From Apostichopus japonicus (lineage: Eukaryota > Echinodermata > Holothuroidea > Aspidochirotida > Stichopodidae): a stretch of DNA of 64,000 bases. The stretch lies in the NCBI RefSeq assembly GCF_037975245.1, contig NC_092564.1, positions 12,612,484 through 12,676,483 of the forward strand, written 5' to 3'. The notes beneath the pieces were generated by a model, which saw nothing but the letters and a program-made list of their open reading frames with translations, searched no databases and had not been told where the DNA came from. A program made the translations under genes and the position numbers. Shown here piece by piece: positions 27,700-40,300 of the stretch (position 1 is the stretch's first letter; each line of letters opens with the position of its first letter).

Positions 27700-30600
27700 G
27701 ACTGAATAGACATAGGGTTTGTGCAAAGATGTTCCTATACATTAAAGAAATAGTCTCATTTCAGGTTAAAAAAAGTTACTTGAAATTATTATACCGATAT
27801 GTATTTTAGCTAATTTAATTTAACAACAATGTCGACTAATTTTAAATTCAAGACAGAAGAGAAGGTTGTTGACTATCGCAGAAAAATGGGACTGAGTCCC
27901 TCTTTGGATCCGATCTTCAGCCTTCTCATGGATTAGGAAATGGGAGAACTTCGGGCGCTCTCCTGCACCTCCCTGGTCATGGTCCAGCATTGAGCTATAG
28001 CTCCATGGATCCAGCAACCCTTTTTGGTTGATGACGTTCCCGCCTGGTTCGTGACAAATCGCAGCATGCCTTATTTCATCACAGAGTCCACAATGACGCC
28101 AGTTCTATTTATAGCAAGAAGACATCGATATCATATAACGACGCCACATCGCGCAAACTCTATCGTACACATTCTGTAAAATCAATCAACGACCAAAACA
28201 AAGCGTTAAGACCAACGAAAAGTCTAGATATTTAGTGCGAGTCGGACAATATTACGTAGTCCAATGAACAGAAACTGAAGAAAATGTTTAACATACTATT
28301 ATCACGTTAAGAAAGTGTACTTTGAAGTAAAGATTGTTGGGGAAAAATTGGTGAGTATTGTAAGGTGAGAATGACGGATATCGCTAGGCTTTTTACTCTC
28401 ACGGTAGGATATCACTAAGGCTATGTAGACTTGTACATAGTATTTCGCAACGTTGACGATCCTACACTCATTATGTGGAAATGCACACAACTGCAGTTAC
28501 TGTGAAACACAGTACGCATCCGTTTCACGTATGATGATCACAGCAGAACTTTGCCCTTTGGCACCCGGAACTCTGGTGTAGGCTAAGCCTTACTGTAGTG
28601 GTCTGTTACGAATACGATGTTAACAAGTGCATACGTAGAATATAGTCTTGTCTATCAGCTGAGACTTGCAAATATTTTAATAGGTCTCAGTCAGTGGTTT
28701 CACTTAGGCTTTGTGTAACTAATGGGCATATAGATGCAATATCAAGGAAAACGTTGATTCAAAATGGATTAAAATGGTTAGTCTTAGAAATGATATTACA
28801 TTTGGTGTCGCTGTTGCAGTCTACTAAAATAAGTTACCATATATATTAGATTTGTGAACATTATTATTAAGATATTCAGCATAACAATTTTTTTCATAAT
28901 TTCCCCATTTTCATTGTTGATTTGCGATAATAAAGTTAGTTGCATAAAACCTAAAAGATGACTGTACCATCTTGTTCATGGTGGACATGTAAAATTTCTC
29001 TGAAGTACTGAGAAGCAACATTTCTTGAGACAGTGAAACTTATACTTTTCATGTCCAATTAAACTAACCTTTGACAATTGCCCATAGTCCATACATAGTA
29101 AATATGCCCTGGAATTTATCAAAGTTGAGAGGGCATGTTCCTTGATGTTTGTAGGCCCTCTTTTAGGTCCTGCCTACACAAGCTATTTGAGTAGGCAGTA
29201 CAGCAATGGTTGGCTCATAAATAAGCAATTTGTCAACTTGCATTTTCTTTAACAATCATTGAGAGTCTGAACTTTGTAAATAATTTTCAGTCCATGAATT
29301 AAATTTTCTAATTAAATTAGTTAAAAAATAAATAGGAGTGGTTTTCTTCCATTTCACAGGGATTTTTTTGTTCACCTTGTTCCCATAGTGTCATACAAGT
29401 ATATATCACTAACTAATTACTGTAGCATAATTTTTTACAAATGAAATATGATAGAACACATTAGGAAAGATCAAACATTAACCATCTGAATTTGCCAACA
29501 TACAGATCCTATCATAACCCTAAGTACTACTTAACCTTGAAAAGCAAATTATTCTTTTTGTTGAAAAATTGCAGCAAACATGTAATTTAAGCCTAAGGTA
29601 TGAATTCTTTTTGCAAATTTGGAAGAAATTTGTCTTACATATGATATTGTTAAATTAAGGCAGTATCAATATCACAATCTTACTAGCCCCCCCCCTTTTT
29701 TGTTTGACTTAATGCTACTAATATTGTACATTAGAGCCCTGTTGATATTAAAATTTCCATATGGCACAGTATTAAAATTCATACTCTAGAAGTACATTAA
29801 AATAATCCTATAAATGTTCAATCAACATGCAAACATGTTAAAATGGTCCTGTTTTGTGTTGACAGAAAATGGCAGTGTTTTTTAGTTTTGCATGTATTGT
29901 TTTGTTTAGAATCATTAAAACCAATCAAAAGTATGGATGATAAGTAAGGAAGTATTATAATCAAACAAAATTTTTGCAAAATGAATTGGTTGGCTGGAAA
30001 GATTTGGTGGAAAAGAAAAGAGAAGTTAGGCATTGATTGTTTTAAATTGATATTTTATAATCATTTGTGAATTGAATGGGGACCTACTTTTTAAAGGGTA
30101 GTATATGATATTTCTAGTTGTCAGAAAGGTGCTTAAAGATCTGAGAGGTTGGAAAAGGACTGTTTGACTGTAACAGTATGATGATGGAAGTGTGTCATGC
30201 TAAGTATTTTAATGATAGACAATTAGACATTTTAGAAATATAATTTATTTACAAATGTGTCTTTAGGAAGGATTTCTCGGCTGAGTCTTACACAAAGTAT
30301 TCCTAAAGTAATGTATTCAATATGATTCATTGTTTTATTGTGACTATAAAGTGAACTCCCTATTTAATAGCATTTAAGTACAGAATGCTGCAAGTGCCCC
30401 CTCCACCCCCTCCCTCCACCCCCATTTTATAATGTTGGAACTTTCCAGTTGATAATGAAGAGCTTGAATTTGGGATTTGCCCTAAGGTTTGCTTTAAGGT
30501 TGAAAATACCTTTGTTACTTGTATAAAGGTCAGCCCACTTGTCAACAATGAGCTTTAGCTGTGCCCCCATTGGTTCCTTTCATTGTTTGCAAAACCTGTT

Positions 30601-31123
30601 GAACGATCACAAGCTTTGTTTACTTTAGTGCAAAAGAACAGTCCAGTAGGTATATACTATAGGTAGCACAGCAGAGCATACTGTAAGTGCCTTATTCTGT
30701 CTGATGACATGGCTGTGCTATTTAAAGACAGGCAGTGTCTATATAATGGTGCTAACCATTTCATGTTCAAAGTCAAAACAGTTTTGAGAGTCGTGGCTGA
30801 ACGTCCTCTCAGTGTACCTCATGTGATCTGTGCAATATTTGTGTTTATTTATTTGTTTATATTTGAAGTGTCGTCGTTGTTTTTTGTGTGCTAGTATTTA
30901 TTTCGCGTGCTAGTATTTATTTCGCGTGTGTAATTTCATCGCCTCCTGGAAAAGCTTTGCCAGAATTATTGATTTTTTTTTAGCTCTGTGTGATCGAAAG
31001 TTCAAACAGCTCTTCTTAAAGTCGATTTCATGCTTGCAGCAAGTTTAACAATTTTAAGACCACTATTCGTTTCCTTTATGTCCAAAGCTTCCAAGCTAAG
31101 GAAAAACTAAACGAAAGAAAGAC
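27700..31123. other. Intergenic and 5' region of the TAX1BP1-like gene
   Basis: No conserved coding exon. A directly repeated TAGTATTTATTTCGCGTG pair lies at about 30892-30927. The promoter and any non-coding first exon of the TAX1BP1-like gene should lie near the right end but cannot be placed. Confidence 0.45.
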
Positions 31124-31310
31124 ATGGCAGACAATAATACAAGTAGTGAGGAAGATGACTTCTGCAGAATATCTGACGGAGGACAGTCTGATCATGAGGA
31201 CGAAGTGACCGGACAGCTGGACAACCCGAACCAAACTCAACCGAGCACACCACAAATCTCGGAATACTGTCAGGTTGTTTTCCAAAACGTCTCAGAAAGC
31301 TACAAACCTG
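31124..31310 (+). CDS. TAX1BP1-like exon 1
   Basis: Acidic, disordered N-terminus (SSEEDDFCRISDGGQSDHED), then SEYCQVVFQNVSESYKPG, the first strand of SKICH. Donor CCTG|GTATGG; phase 1. Confidence 0.85.
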
Positions 31311-34300
31311 GTATGGTTTGACAATATTTATTTTGTTTTATTACCTGTAATACTGGTATTACATTTTGATATAAGACTCATATAATTAGTTGTTCCTTGT
31401 TCGTGTAGTGTTTGTATTGTGGGTAAGTGTGTTGATTAAATTTTGAAAGTTTTTTAAAATTTGAATTTGAAAAAAAATTCTTTGAATTGAATTGAGTTGA
31501 AAAAATTATTGAATTGAATTGAAAGAAAAATGAATTGAAAAAAAAGAATTTGAACAATTTTGCAAAAAAAATGAAACAATGATTAAATTTTAAGTGCCAG
31601 AGAAAATTAGGTATAATGGCCGTGGGAAACATGGTTGGTGGTGTCTACATTTATCTTCTGAGTTGGATGTTTTGCTACTTTTTTTGTATAACTTGATAGT
31701 TGCTTCACCTAATGGGGTTTTTATACGTAAAGGTTATGAAGCTAAAAATGCAATTTTAAACGCTTAGTATGCATTTCTTGTTGTCACCATTTCAAGAAAG
31801 AATAATAGTCGGGTAACGGTAGGGACTAACAAAATCCGAAGCCCTCTTTCATAAAAGGCATTGATCCATTGCCGGAAATTTCCATGTGGAATTTAGTGTA
31901 CAATGCAATGTTTGGAATTCTGGTACTCAAAGTAGGGTTTCTGAAGAGTACAAATCCCAAACTGTTTGTATTGTGCAAAGTATTCACTGATTGCTATAAT
32001 AAAGTGTGAAAGCTATTTCCATGGCAACTAAAGCAGTGTTGCTATGAATATGTCTGATTGTTATCATACTATCTGTATTATGCCATACTCACGATTTTAT
32101 GGTAACCATTTAAATTTTTAAAATCATCTGTATTGTTCCAGACTACTGGAAACTAATTTGAAACATCTGTTTAAAGAAGTATTTTGATATTGCAAGGTTT
32201 TCTAATCCACATTGCTGTTGTACACTCTGGGAGGGTCGGTTTGGACCACTCTTTAAATTAAGGATGTATATATTATATACCTCCTGATGTTATATATGTG
32301 TGTGCTGGCCCCATTTGTGTCTTCTGACATCTCTAGGGGCGGTACAGATTGACTGTTAATAATGTAACACAAAAGTGCTTAAACAATCACAAGAAGATTC
32401 ACCGTCTTTGTCATTTTTATGATTTGTATTGTTTACAGGTAAACCGTTGGAGTGTTACTACACCCTCTCATCCATATTGGTACCATCTCAGAGGGACTAC
32501 ATTGCAGTATTTAAGGTGGGCTGGAATTCCGTTCGAAGTTACATGACATTCGAGTATGCACCATATCCCAAGAATTGGAAGGCCAACCAGGAATTCAGGC
32601 AATGCGTGCTCTTTGGAAGTAAGCAAATTGCAAACTACAGTCATGTTGACATTGACTACTCATTTTCCATGTAGACCTTTGCTATTGCATACTACTTTAC
32701 AAAAACATTCATAAAATTTGTGGTAAATTTCATTCCATTAATTTTTAAAGCATCAGTCTTCACAACGACATTGTTTCTTCATATTATATTGCCAAACCTC
32801 CTCATTTGTGCATTTTATTCTTGGAATAGTCTAAGGCTATAATGATATTATCATCCTCAAATTGTCGGTACTGTGCTTCACTTAAATCCACTTGGAAGAA
32901 AGTTTCTATGTATCCCCCCCCCCCCCACCCCACCCCTTAACATTATTCCAAACTGTTAAAGGAGGATTGATTGAAAACTAATATAGTATTTCTTTTTATC
33001 TATTGCATACAACTTCATATACTGGAAAATCCCTTTGAAAGGCTCAATAACGTATAACAGTTGTTAGTAAAACAGAAAGAAAGGGAAACATTAAAAAGTG
33101 GCAGTAATGCCATCTGAGTCAAAGGTCGACAAGAAGCCGAGCGTTTAACTTCTTTCTGGCGTATTTGGACGGCTGGTTCAACTTCAAATCTCCAAGTGTT
33201 TTGATTTCTTTTCTTCTATTTTTTTCTCCAGAGAGTTACGTCCCTCAAGAGGAGGATGGGGAGTTCTACCAGTTCTGCTACATTGATTCGGCCGGCAAGA
33301 TGAGAGGGGCCAGCACGCCCTTCCAGTTTCTCGAAACGCCAATGGACGACTACATGGAGGTCTCCGATGAAAGCCTCGACATTCTGATGATCCAGACCAA
33401 GAAATCTCACAACAGCGAACTGGTGGTTAAGCTCACGGAGGAGCGGGATAACATATCCGCCGAGAAGTCCCAGATGGAGAAAGAGAAGAACCAACTGGTC
33501 GGGAAGGTGGAAGAATTGGAGGCCGCCCTCAGTGTCAAGGAAGAAGAGGTCAAAGAGTTTACCGAAAAAGTGGAGGTGAGTAGTATGTCCCCCTTCTCTG
33601 GTGTGTATAGATCTGAAATGACGTATTTAATGAAACATGACATTTTGTACATAAGTCTTTATCCACACACATCTCTCTCTCTGACCTGTGTCGCTATTAC
33701 CTGCCCTCTTTCTCTCAATTATCTGTTTTAGACCTGTGGACCCCCCCCCCCCCCTTCCCCCATTGATACCTGCTGATAATCATTTCTCACTGTTGCTTCA
33801 CCAAATGTACCACTTCAAAGTTTCACCAGAGCTGCTTTTCGCAAAACTCTATTCAAATGTGATGGTCTCGGTCTTCTGTCCCCGAGTGTTTCATGTTATT
33901 GCCCGTCATGCCGTGGTAGATGTCATGTTGGATGCAGTAATGCCATGATGGCATAGATTCTCTTATTAACGATACAATATCTACAACCTAATTATCATAT
34001 GACCGTCTACAACCATCTCTTCCTCTCTTGTTTGTGGAATAGTCGGTACAAGAGACGCTGAAACAGCTTCCAGTCGTAGAGGGTAAATTAGCAGCCACAG
34101 AGAAGGAACTCAGCGAGCTGCTGGCAGAGAAGAAACGTTACGAGGAGTCCCTGCAGCAGACCACAGAGGCGTTTATAGAGGTGCAGGATAACATCAGTCA
34201 ACTCGAAGGAGAGAGAAACAAGCTGAAGAGAGAACTGGAAGATCTGATCAAGGAGCGAGATGAGTTCAAGGTAAGAGGCCGTCGGGATTAGTCCAGATAT

Positions 34301-37300
34301 CACTGGGAAGTAGGCCGATTAAATGAGAGCTGCAACAGTAATTTGTCAGTTACCTACAAGAAACCCAAGTATATCTTCAGTGTCAGTCTAATTAGACTTA
34401 TTACATGTCTTGTAGATCCTAATATAGGAAGGAAGTGATTTTACAGTCAAGTGTCCTGTTACTAATTGACAGCGACTTGCACCCTACTCAACATAACGTC
34501 TGATGTGTATTTAACACTTCAGTCAATCGAAGAAACAGAAAAGATGTGAACAAATTTTTTTCCTGCCCCTACCCCTCCCCCTACTCCAGAAGAGAAAGAG
34601 GGAAAAAAGAGAGAGAAATTGAAAGGAATTCCACTTAAAAAGAAAAATTGGTGTTTGTTGATCTAAGAGTTCATTTTTTTCTCTTTTGGCTGTTGTATCT
34701 TATCGTAGGGCCAATTTGCCTCCAGTGAACATGAGAATGAAACATTGAGAGTTGAAATCGATAATCTGAAGCATCAGCTGATGGAAGTAAACGAACAGAA
34801 TCAGATCATCTTAGCGAAGGAGGGAGCCATCAAGGAGGAGAAGCAGAAGGTGGAACAGCAGCTGCTGGTAGCATCTAGCGACCAGGTAAGAACCGAGTAG
34901 TATGTGGTCAATGTCAATGTTAGTGTGAGTGTGTCAGTAAGAATCTAGCGACCAGGTAAGAACTGAGTAGTATGTGGTCAATGTCAATGTTAGTGTGAGT
35001 GTGTCAGTAAGAATCTAGCGACCAGGTAAGAACTGAGTAGTATGTGTGGTCAGTGTCAATGTTAGTGTGTGTGTCAGTAAGAATCTAGCGACCTGGTAAG
35101 AACAGAGTAGTATGTGTGGTCAGTGTCAATGTTAGTGTGTGTGTCAGTAAGAATCTAGCGACCTGGTAAGAACAGAGTAGTATGTGTGGTCAGTGTGAAT
35201 GTTAGTGTGTGTGTCAGTAAGCATCTAGCGACCTGGTAAGAACCGAGTAGTATGTGTGTCGGTAAATGTAGATGTGTGTCAGTATGAATGTGAGTGTGTT
35301 CCTGTATGTGACTATATGCACAATATGAATTGATTATATGTGTTGGTATGAATGTGAGTGTGTTTTAGTGTGAATGTGTTCCAGTATGAGTGTGACTATA
35401 TGTTTAAGTATGAATTGATTATGTGTGTCTGAATGAATGTATATAAGTGTGTCTGTGTGTGTGTATATATGTGTGTCAATATGAAAAGTGTGCGTCTTCC
35501 AGTCTGAATGTGAGTATAGATAGTACCCATTAATAAGTAGCATTTATTTTAGAATCTCTCTAAAGTGCTGAAAATGAGAAGTGTTGCTATTACTCATTTA
35601 TCTAACTTTTACCAAACTTCCTGTGTCTCTTTCTTAGGACAAAAATTACATGTCTGCTTTATTAGAAAATAATGGCTTCCTTCTTTGTTATTTACTCAAC
35701 AGGATCACAAACAGATGTTGGAAGCTCAAGTCATGGAGTTGGAGACATCTCTCAGAAAGTCTGAGGAGAGGAGCAACAAGTTGAACGTGCAGATTAAAGC
35801 CATGGGTGATTTCCATGTCAAACTCACTGAGGATTACGAAGTAAGTGACCTCAAATAAATTGAGATGAGTGAATACTGGGATGTTTACCTACACCCTCCC
35901 CCCCCCCCACCTTCTGCCTAAACACAAAAAGTGGAGAAGAAATTGAAATTTGTTAAAGAGTTAACAAGTTAACAAGAGTTAACAAGGTAGCAAATGAAAG
36001 GACAATAGGGAGAATTACAGCTTGTCATGCTCTTGATTCATGCTTGCTTGCATTGTCATAGTTAAAGATATGTATGTATGTATGTATATTAGATCCTCCT
36101 GCAAGCAGGAACTCGCGAAGAAGCCTCATTGGCTTATCAAAGCCGCAAGCTGACCGAAGTCAGTCTCTTACATTCATATTTAACGTCCATGATTATGAAT
36201 TGTCAATTGTCAACAACTCTGTAATTGGACGACATACATTAATATTGGAGTGACTCGAACCGGGGACCTTATGATTGGAAGGCACCGGCGTTAACCACTG
36301 AGCTAACACTCCTACCACTGAGACTCCTTAGTTAGTTAAAGATATGTCCCCTTGTGCAAACAATAATATATCTGTTTGGAATATAATAATGAAAATAGAA
36401 CCAAACTACCTTATTGTATAGTAACGTACACAGTGATCTGGCATAATTGCTGCATGTTATCGTAACGTCTTGCTATTTCAGACCACAAAGATCGAGTGTG
36501 ACAGTCTGAAGAGCAGACTGACTCGTCAGGCGGATGACTTTGTTCAGAAACAGAAGAGGATGGAGCAGCACATGGCTCTGCTAAAACATCAAGGAAACGA
36601 ACAGAGGGATCTTTTGGAGGAACAGGTCATGGCCCTGAAAGAGGGAATCCAAAAACTAGCCAAGGTACGTAACAGACTGTGGAAGAGACTTCTCAGATGA
36701 AGTTTAACATCTCGTCACTGCCCCTTGGACTCCTGCCTCTCCTCTCATCTCCTCCCCCCACTCCCCCAGAAAGCACAGACATGATATAATAACAAAAAGA
36801 AATATTAGAAAATCAACAAACTTTACTGGATCTCACATGATTTATCAAAATTTATCAATTTGACAATTTGCAGTAAAATGATAAATTGATCACTGACCAT
36901 ATTTCTCCAATTTGACATTTTGCAACAGATGAGTTTAAGCTAAGCAAAGTCATCATTTCAGGTGATCACCTATAAATCTTGTTAATTCAACATTTTGCAG
37001 CAAAATGATGGAATTCTATCAACATTGCAGAAAAAGATCTGAACGTTGTTGTTCTAAGCAGTATTTTAACATAACTTTAACTGTGGTCGTCTGTTACTTC
37101 TCTTACGAATTAAATGTCTGTTTGACCAACTGTCAGATTCTTGGAAACTAACTTGTTAATTGTTTTCCCTTGTTTTTATTCACCCCCACCCCCCCCCCCC
37201 TCTGTAGGAGAAAGAGAATTTTGTCCAAGGCAAGATGGGATCAGAGGAAGCATCACACATTGCAGTGAAGAGCTTCAAAGACAAGGTGACGAAAGCTAAC

Positions 37301-40300
37301 CGCAAAGCAGAGGAAGAGAGTCGCAAACGACAGCAGTTGCAACAAGAATTGGTAGGTTCAATTAAATATTGGTCTGTTTTGTAGATGTCTGAAAAGACCA
37401 TCGTCAAACAGGATAAATAGATCAGTGAATTGATTTCGGTGATATTTAGTGAGAGCCCCAATGGAATATTTGGTGTCTTGTTGTAGGATATCTGTAATCG
37501 TATTCAAGTGTTTGCCGTTATCCAACCCGATTATCTCTCACTGACTGACAGGCACTCTGGAGTCACGTTGTCGTCATGTTAGTCATCCGCGTAGCTCAGG
37601 CATTTCTCCAAGAAATGAGCTAGAGCAAGTTTTGATTAAACAACCAGACACGCGGCTGGACACGAACTGTTTTCTTTTGTGAAAGCACCGACTACATCAA
37701 TGTTTAGTTTTTGAAAAGCGCAGTCTGAAATGCATGCGCTCGAGCCTGCTCTTCTCTGACTACTTAAGCTGTCAGGTCAACTATATGTTAATTTCGTTTT
37801 GGATGTACTCTTTCTTTTAGCTTCAGACCAAAGAAGCTTTCCAGACTGAAAAAGATGCTTACGAGAAGCAGGTGGAACATTATAGGAGGAGGTGTGCAGA
37901 ATGTGACGAGGAGAGGGATCAACGAGTGAAAGATGCAGGAAAAGAGATCAACAGTCTGAAAGTCCGTCTCGAGATGGCCCGGGAGGAGTACAAGATACTC
38001 TACAGAGAGGTCCGAAGTTCGGAGAACGGTCGTCCAAAAGAAAGACGGGGCGAAGAAGTGGAAAGTCCGATAAGAAGAGGTAAGAAGGACAATAATCACA
38101 CTTTAAATATCTGCAGGTATCAAAGTGTAGCTCATAACAAAGGAGGTATAATACTTCAGATAGCATTCACAGTTTCAGTATCATTTGTCTTGCAAATAAT
38201 ACTTCCTCTCTGGAAGTAATCTATTTACAAATATAAAGTGGGAAAAAAATGGTATCAGAGCCACTTGCAGAAAACTCTTTTAAATCTGTCAGTCTGTCTG
38301 TTTGGCTGTCAGTCCTTTCCCTCTTTTAATTCTGTAATAAGTACTTAGTGTTTCGATGATAAACATTTACATGGTCCTAGTTGGAACAGTTGCAAGGATA
38401 TTTTTGCAAACAAGACAATCGTAGCAAGTATTGCAGTAAAAAGAGCAAACAAAACCAAAACCAAAAAAAACCCAGCAGTTCAAACATGCGGCCAATCTCA
38501 GTAAATTAATCTGAATTTTTTAATCGATGTCACAGAATCAGAGACCGTGCAGTCTGCCCCGCCTCCCGAACTTGATCAGAGCTACGAATCCAGGGATATG
38601 ACGTTGAACATGGAGGAGATGAACAGACAGCTGTCTCAATTGACGCTGCAGCTGGAAAAGAGAAACAAGAAAATCACCCATTACCAGACCTTGTACGAAG
38701 TAAGTCAAAGAACACGGAAAAAAAAAACGCCAAATAATTGGGGTGTAGCCATTGCAGGGTCGATGTAGGGTCACATTATTATCTTTGCGGTAGTCTAACC
38801 TGTTAACCTAAGCTTAAATTATGTAAACTTTACCCTATCATGGGTTTTTAAAGATCGCTAACATGTCTTGGTCCTATTTGTGAATGAATGAAGAAACATG
38901 TATTTGGAGGGTGAGTCCCTCTGGCTATAAATGTATTTATTTTGGTCTCACCAATCAAAAATGTCAATGGGTTGACCCCCGGGTGACCTTTGTGTGTGAA
39001 GTTATACAAGTTCAAAGTTAATTTTTAGACATTTAATGCAATTGACTCCCAGTGCCAAGGTCTGACATGATTGATATTTTGGGACAAGTTGTGAATGGGG
39101 TGGTGGAACATTTTCAAACTTAACGGTCATGTGATCTGAGGTCACCAATGTTATATCTTTTGACCCGCTTGTAGGTGACCTTATATTTCTTATATTTTTG
39201 ACGCCATATTCAGATCTCAAAAGTGCCTTCCGATCGCAATTTGTGATCACAAAATTGTTGGCTATAGTGTTGGTTACTTTATGGGTACGTGTAGGACCAC
39301 AACTACTTGGACTATTTGAGCCCAATCTTGCTATGATAATATTATGTGTATTGTCATATTCCCCTATGCAAGGAACCACAGTGCCCTTGGGCTCTTGTTA
39401 ATAATTATTGTTAAGTTATTTATTTCTGTAATTCTTAGGATGCAATATTTTTTAGACTGTAATATTTTTAAGTTGTATTATTATTTGCGATTCTGTGCAG
39501 TGCTTTGAGATCATTCTTTTGATGTAAAGCGCTATATAAGAATAAATTATTATGATTATTATTTATGATTATTTGATGTTTACAGGAAGAGAAAGTGAAG
39601 AGCAGGAAGTCTGAGAACCTCTACAAGGAGATGCAGGAGACCAAACGAATGAACGAAAGTGAGATGAGGAATAAATACCGAGAGAAACAGGTGATTATTT
39701 CATTTGTTTCTGTTTTTAAAGGTTTTAAAGCTGATGTAACAGTTGGGAAACGTTTTGGGATGGTACTTAATTATATTTTGATGCGATTTTATACCTTTTA
39801 CACTCTCTTCTTTTTAATACTTATAATCCCAGACAATTTGTGGCTCATCATCTTTATCCTTCCCGCCTCCAACCGTCCCCCCAGCTATTGAATTTGATCA
39901 TGTTTGGGTTAGACAGATAGTTTGGAGTTGTTAATAAAGATGTTTTTTTCATCTGTTTGAGAATAGATAATAACGGTTTTGCATAATAATCACCTGATAA
40001 GAAGAAGTTCGATTTGATGGGGGTGGGGGTGGGGGGGAGAGGAGAAGTAATGGAGGGAGGGGAGATGATATGGATTGAGGTGTTTTTTATCTCCCATACA
40101 CCTGTATTAGTCTCCCATTACAACCTTTTCAGAGCGAAATTATTCACAACCGTGGTAGTTTCAACAAAACTGGTCGAGGGTTGATATTTTTGCTGGCTTC
40201 AAGAAGGGAGCGGGCAATGCTGTTGCAATAATAAGGACAAGCAATCAAGGCCTAGAGCATTCTTCTTCTTCTTCTATTGAAGCTGCTTTTGTTTCCATTG

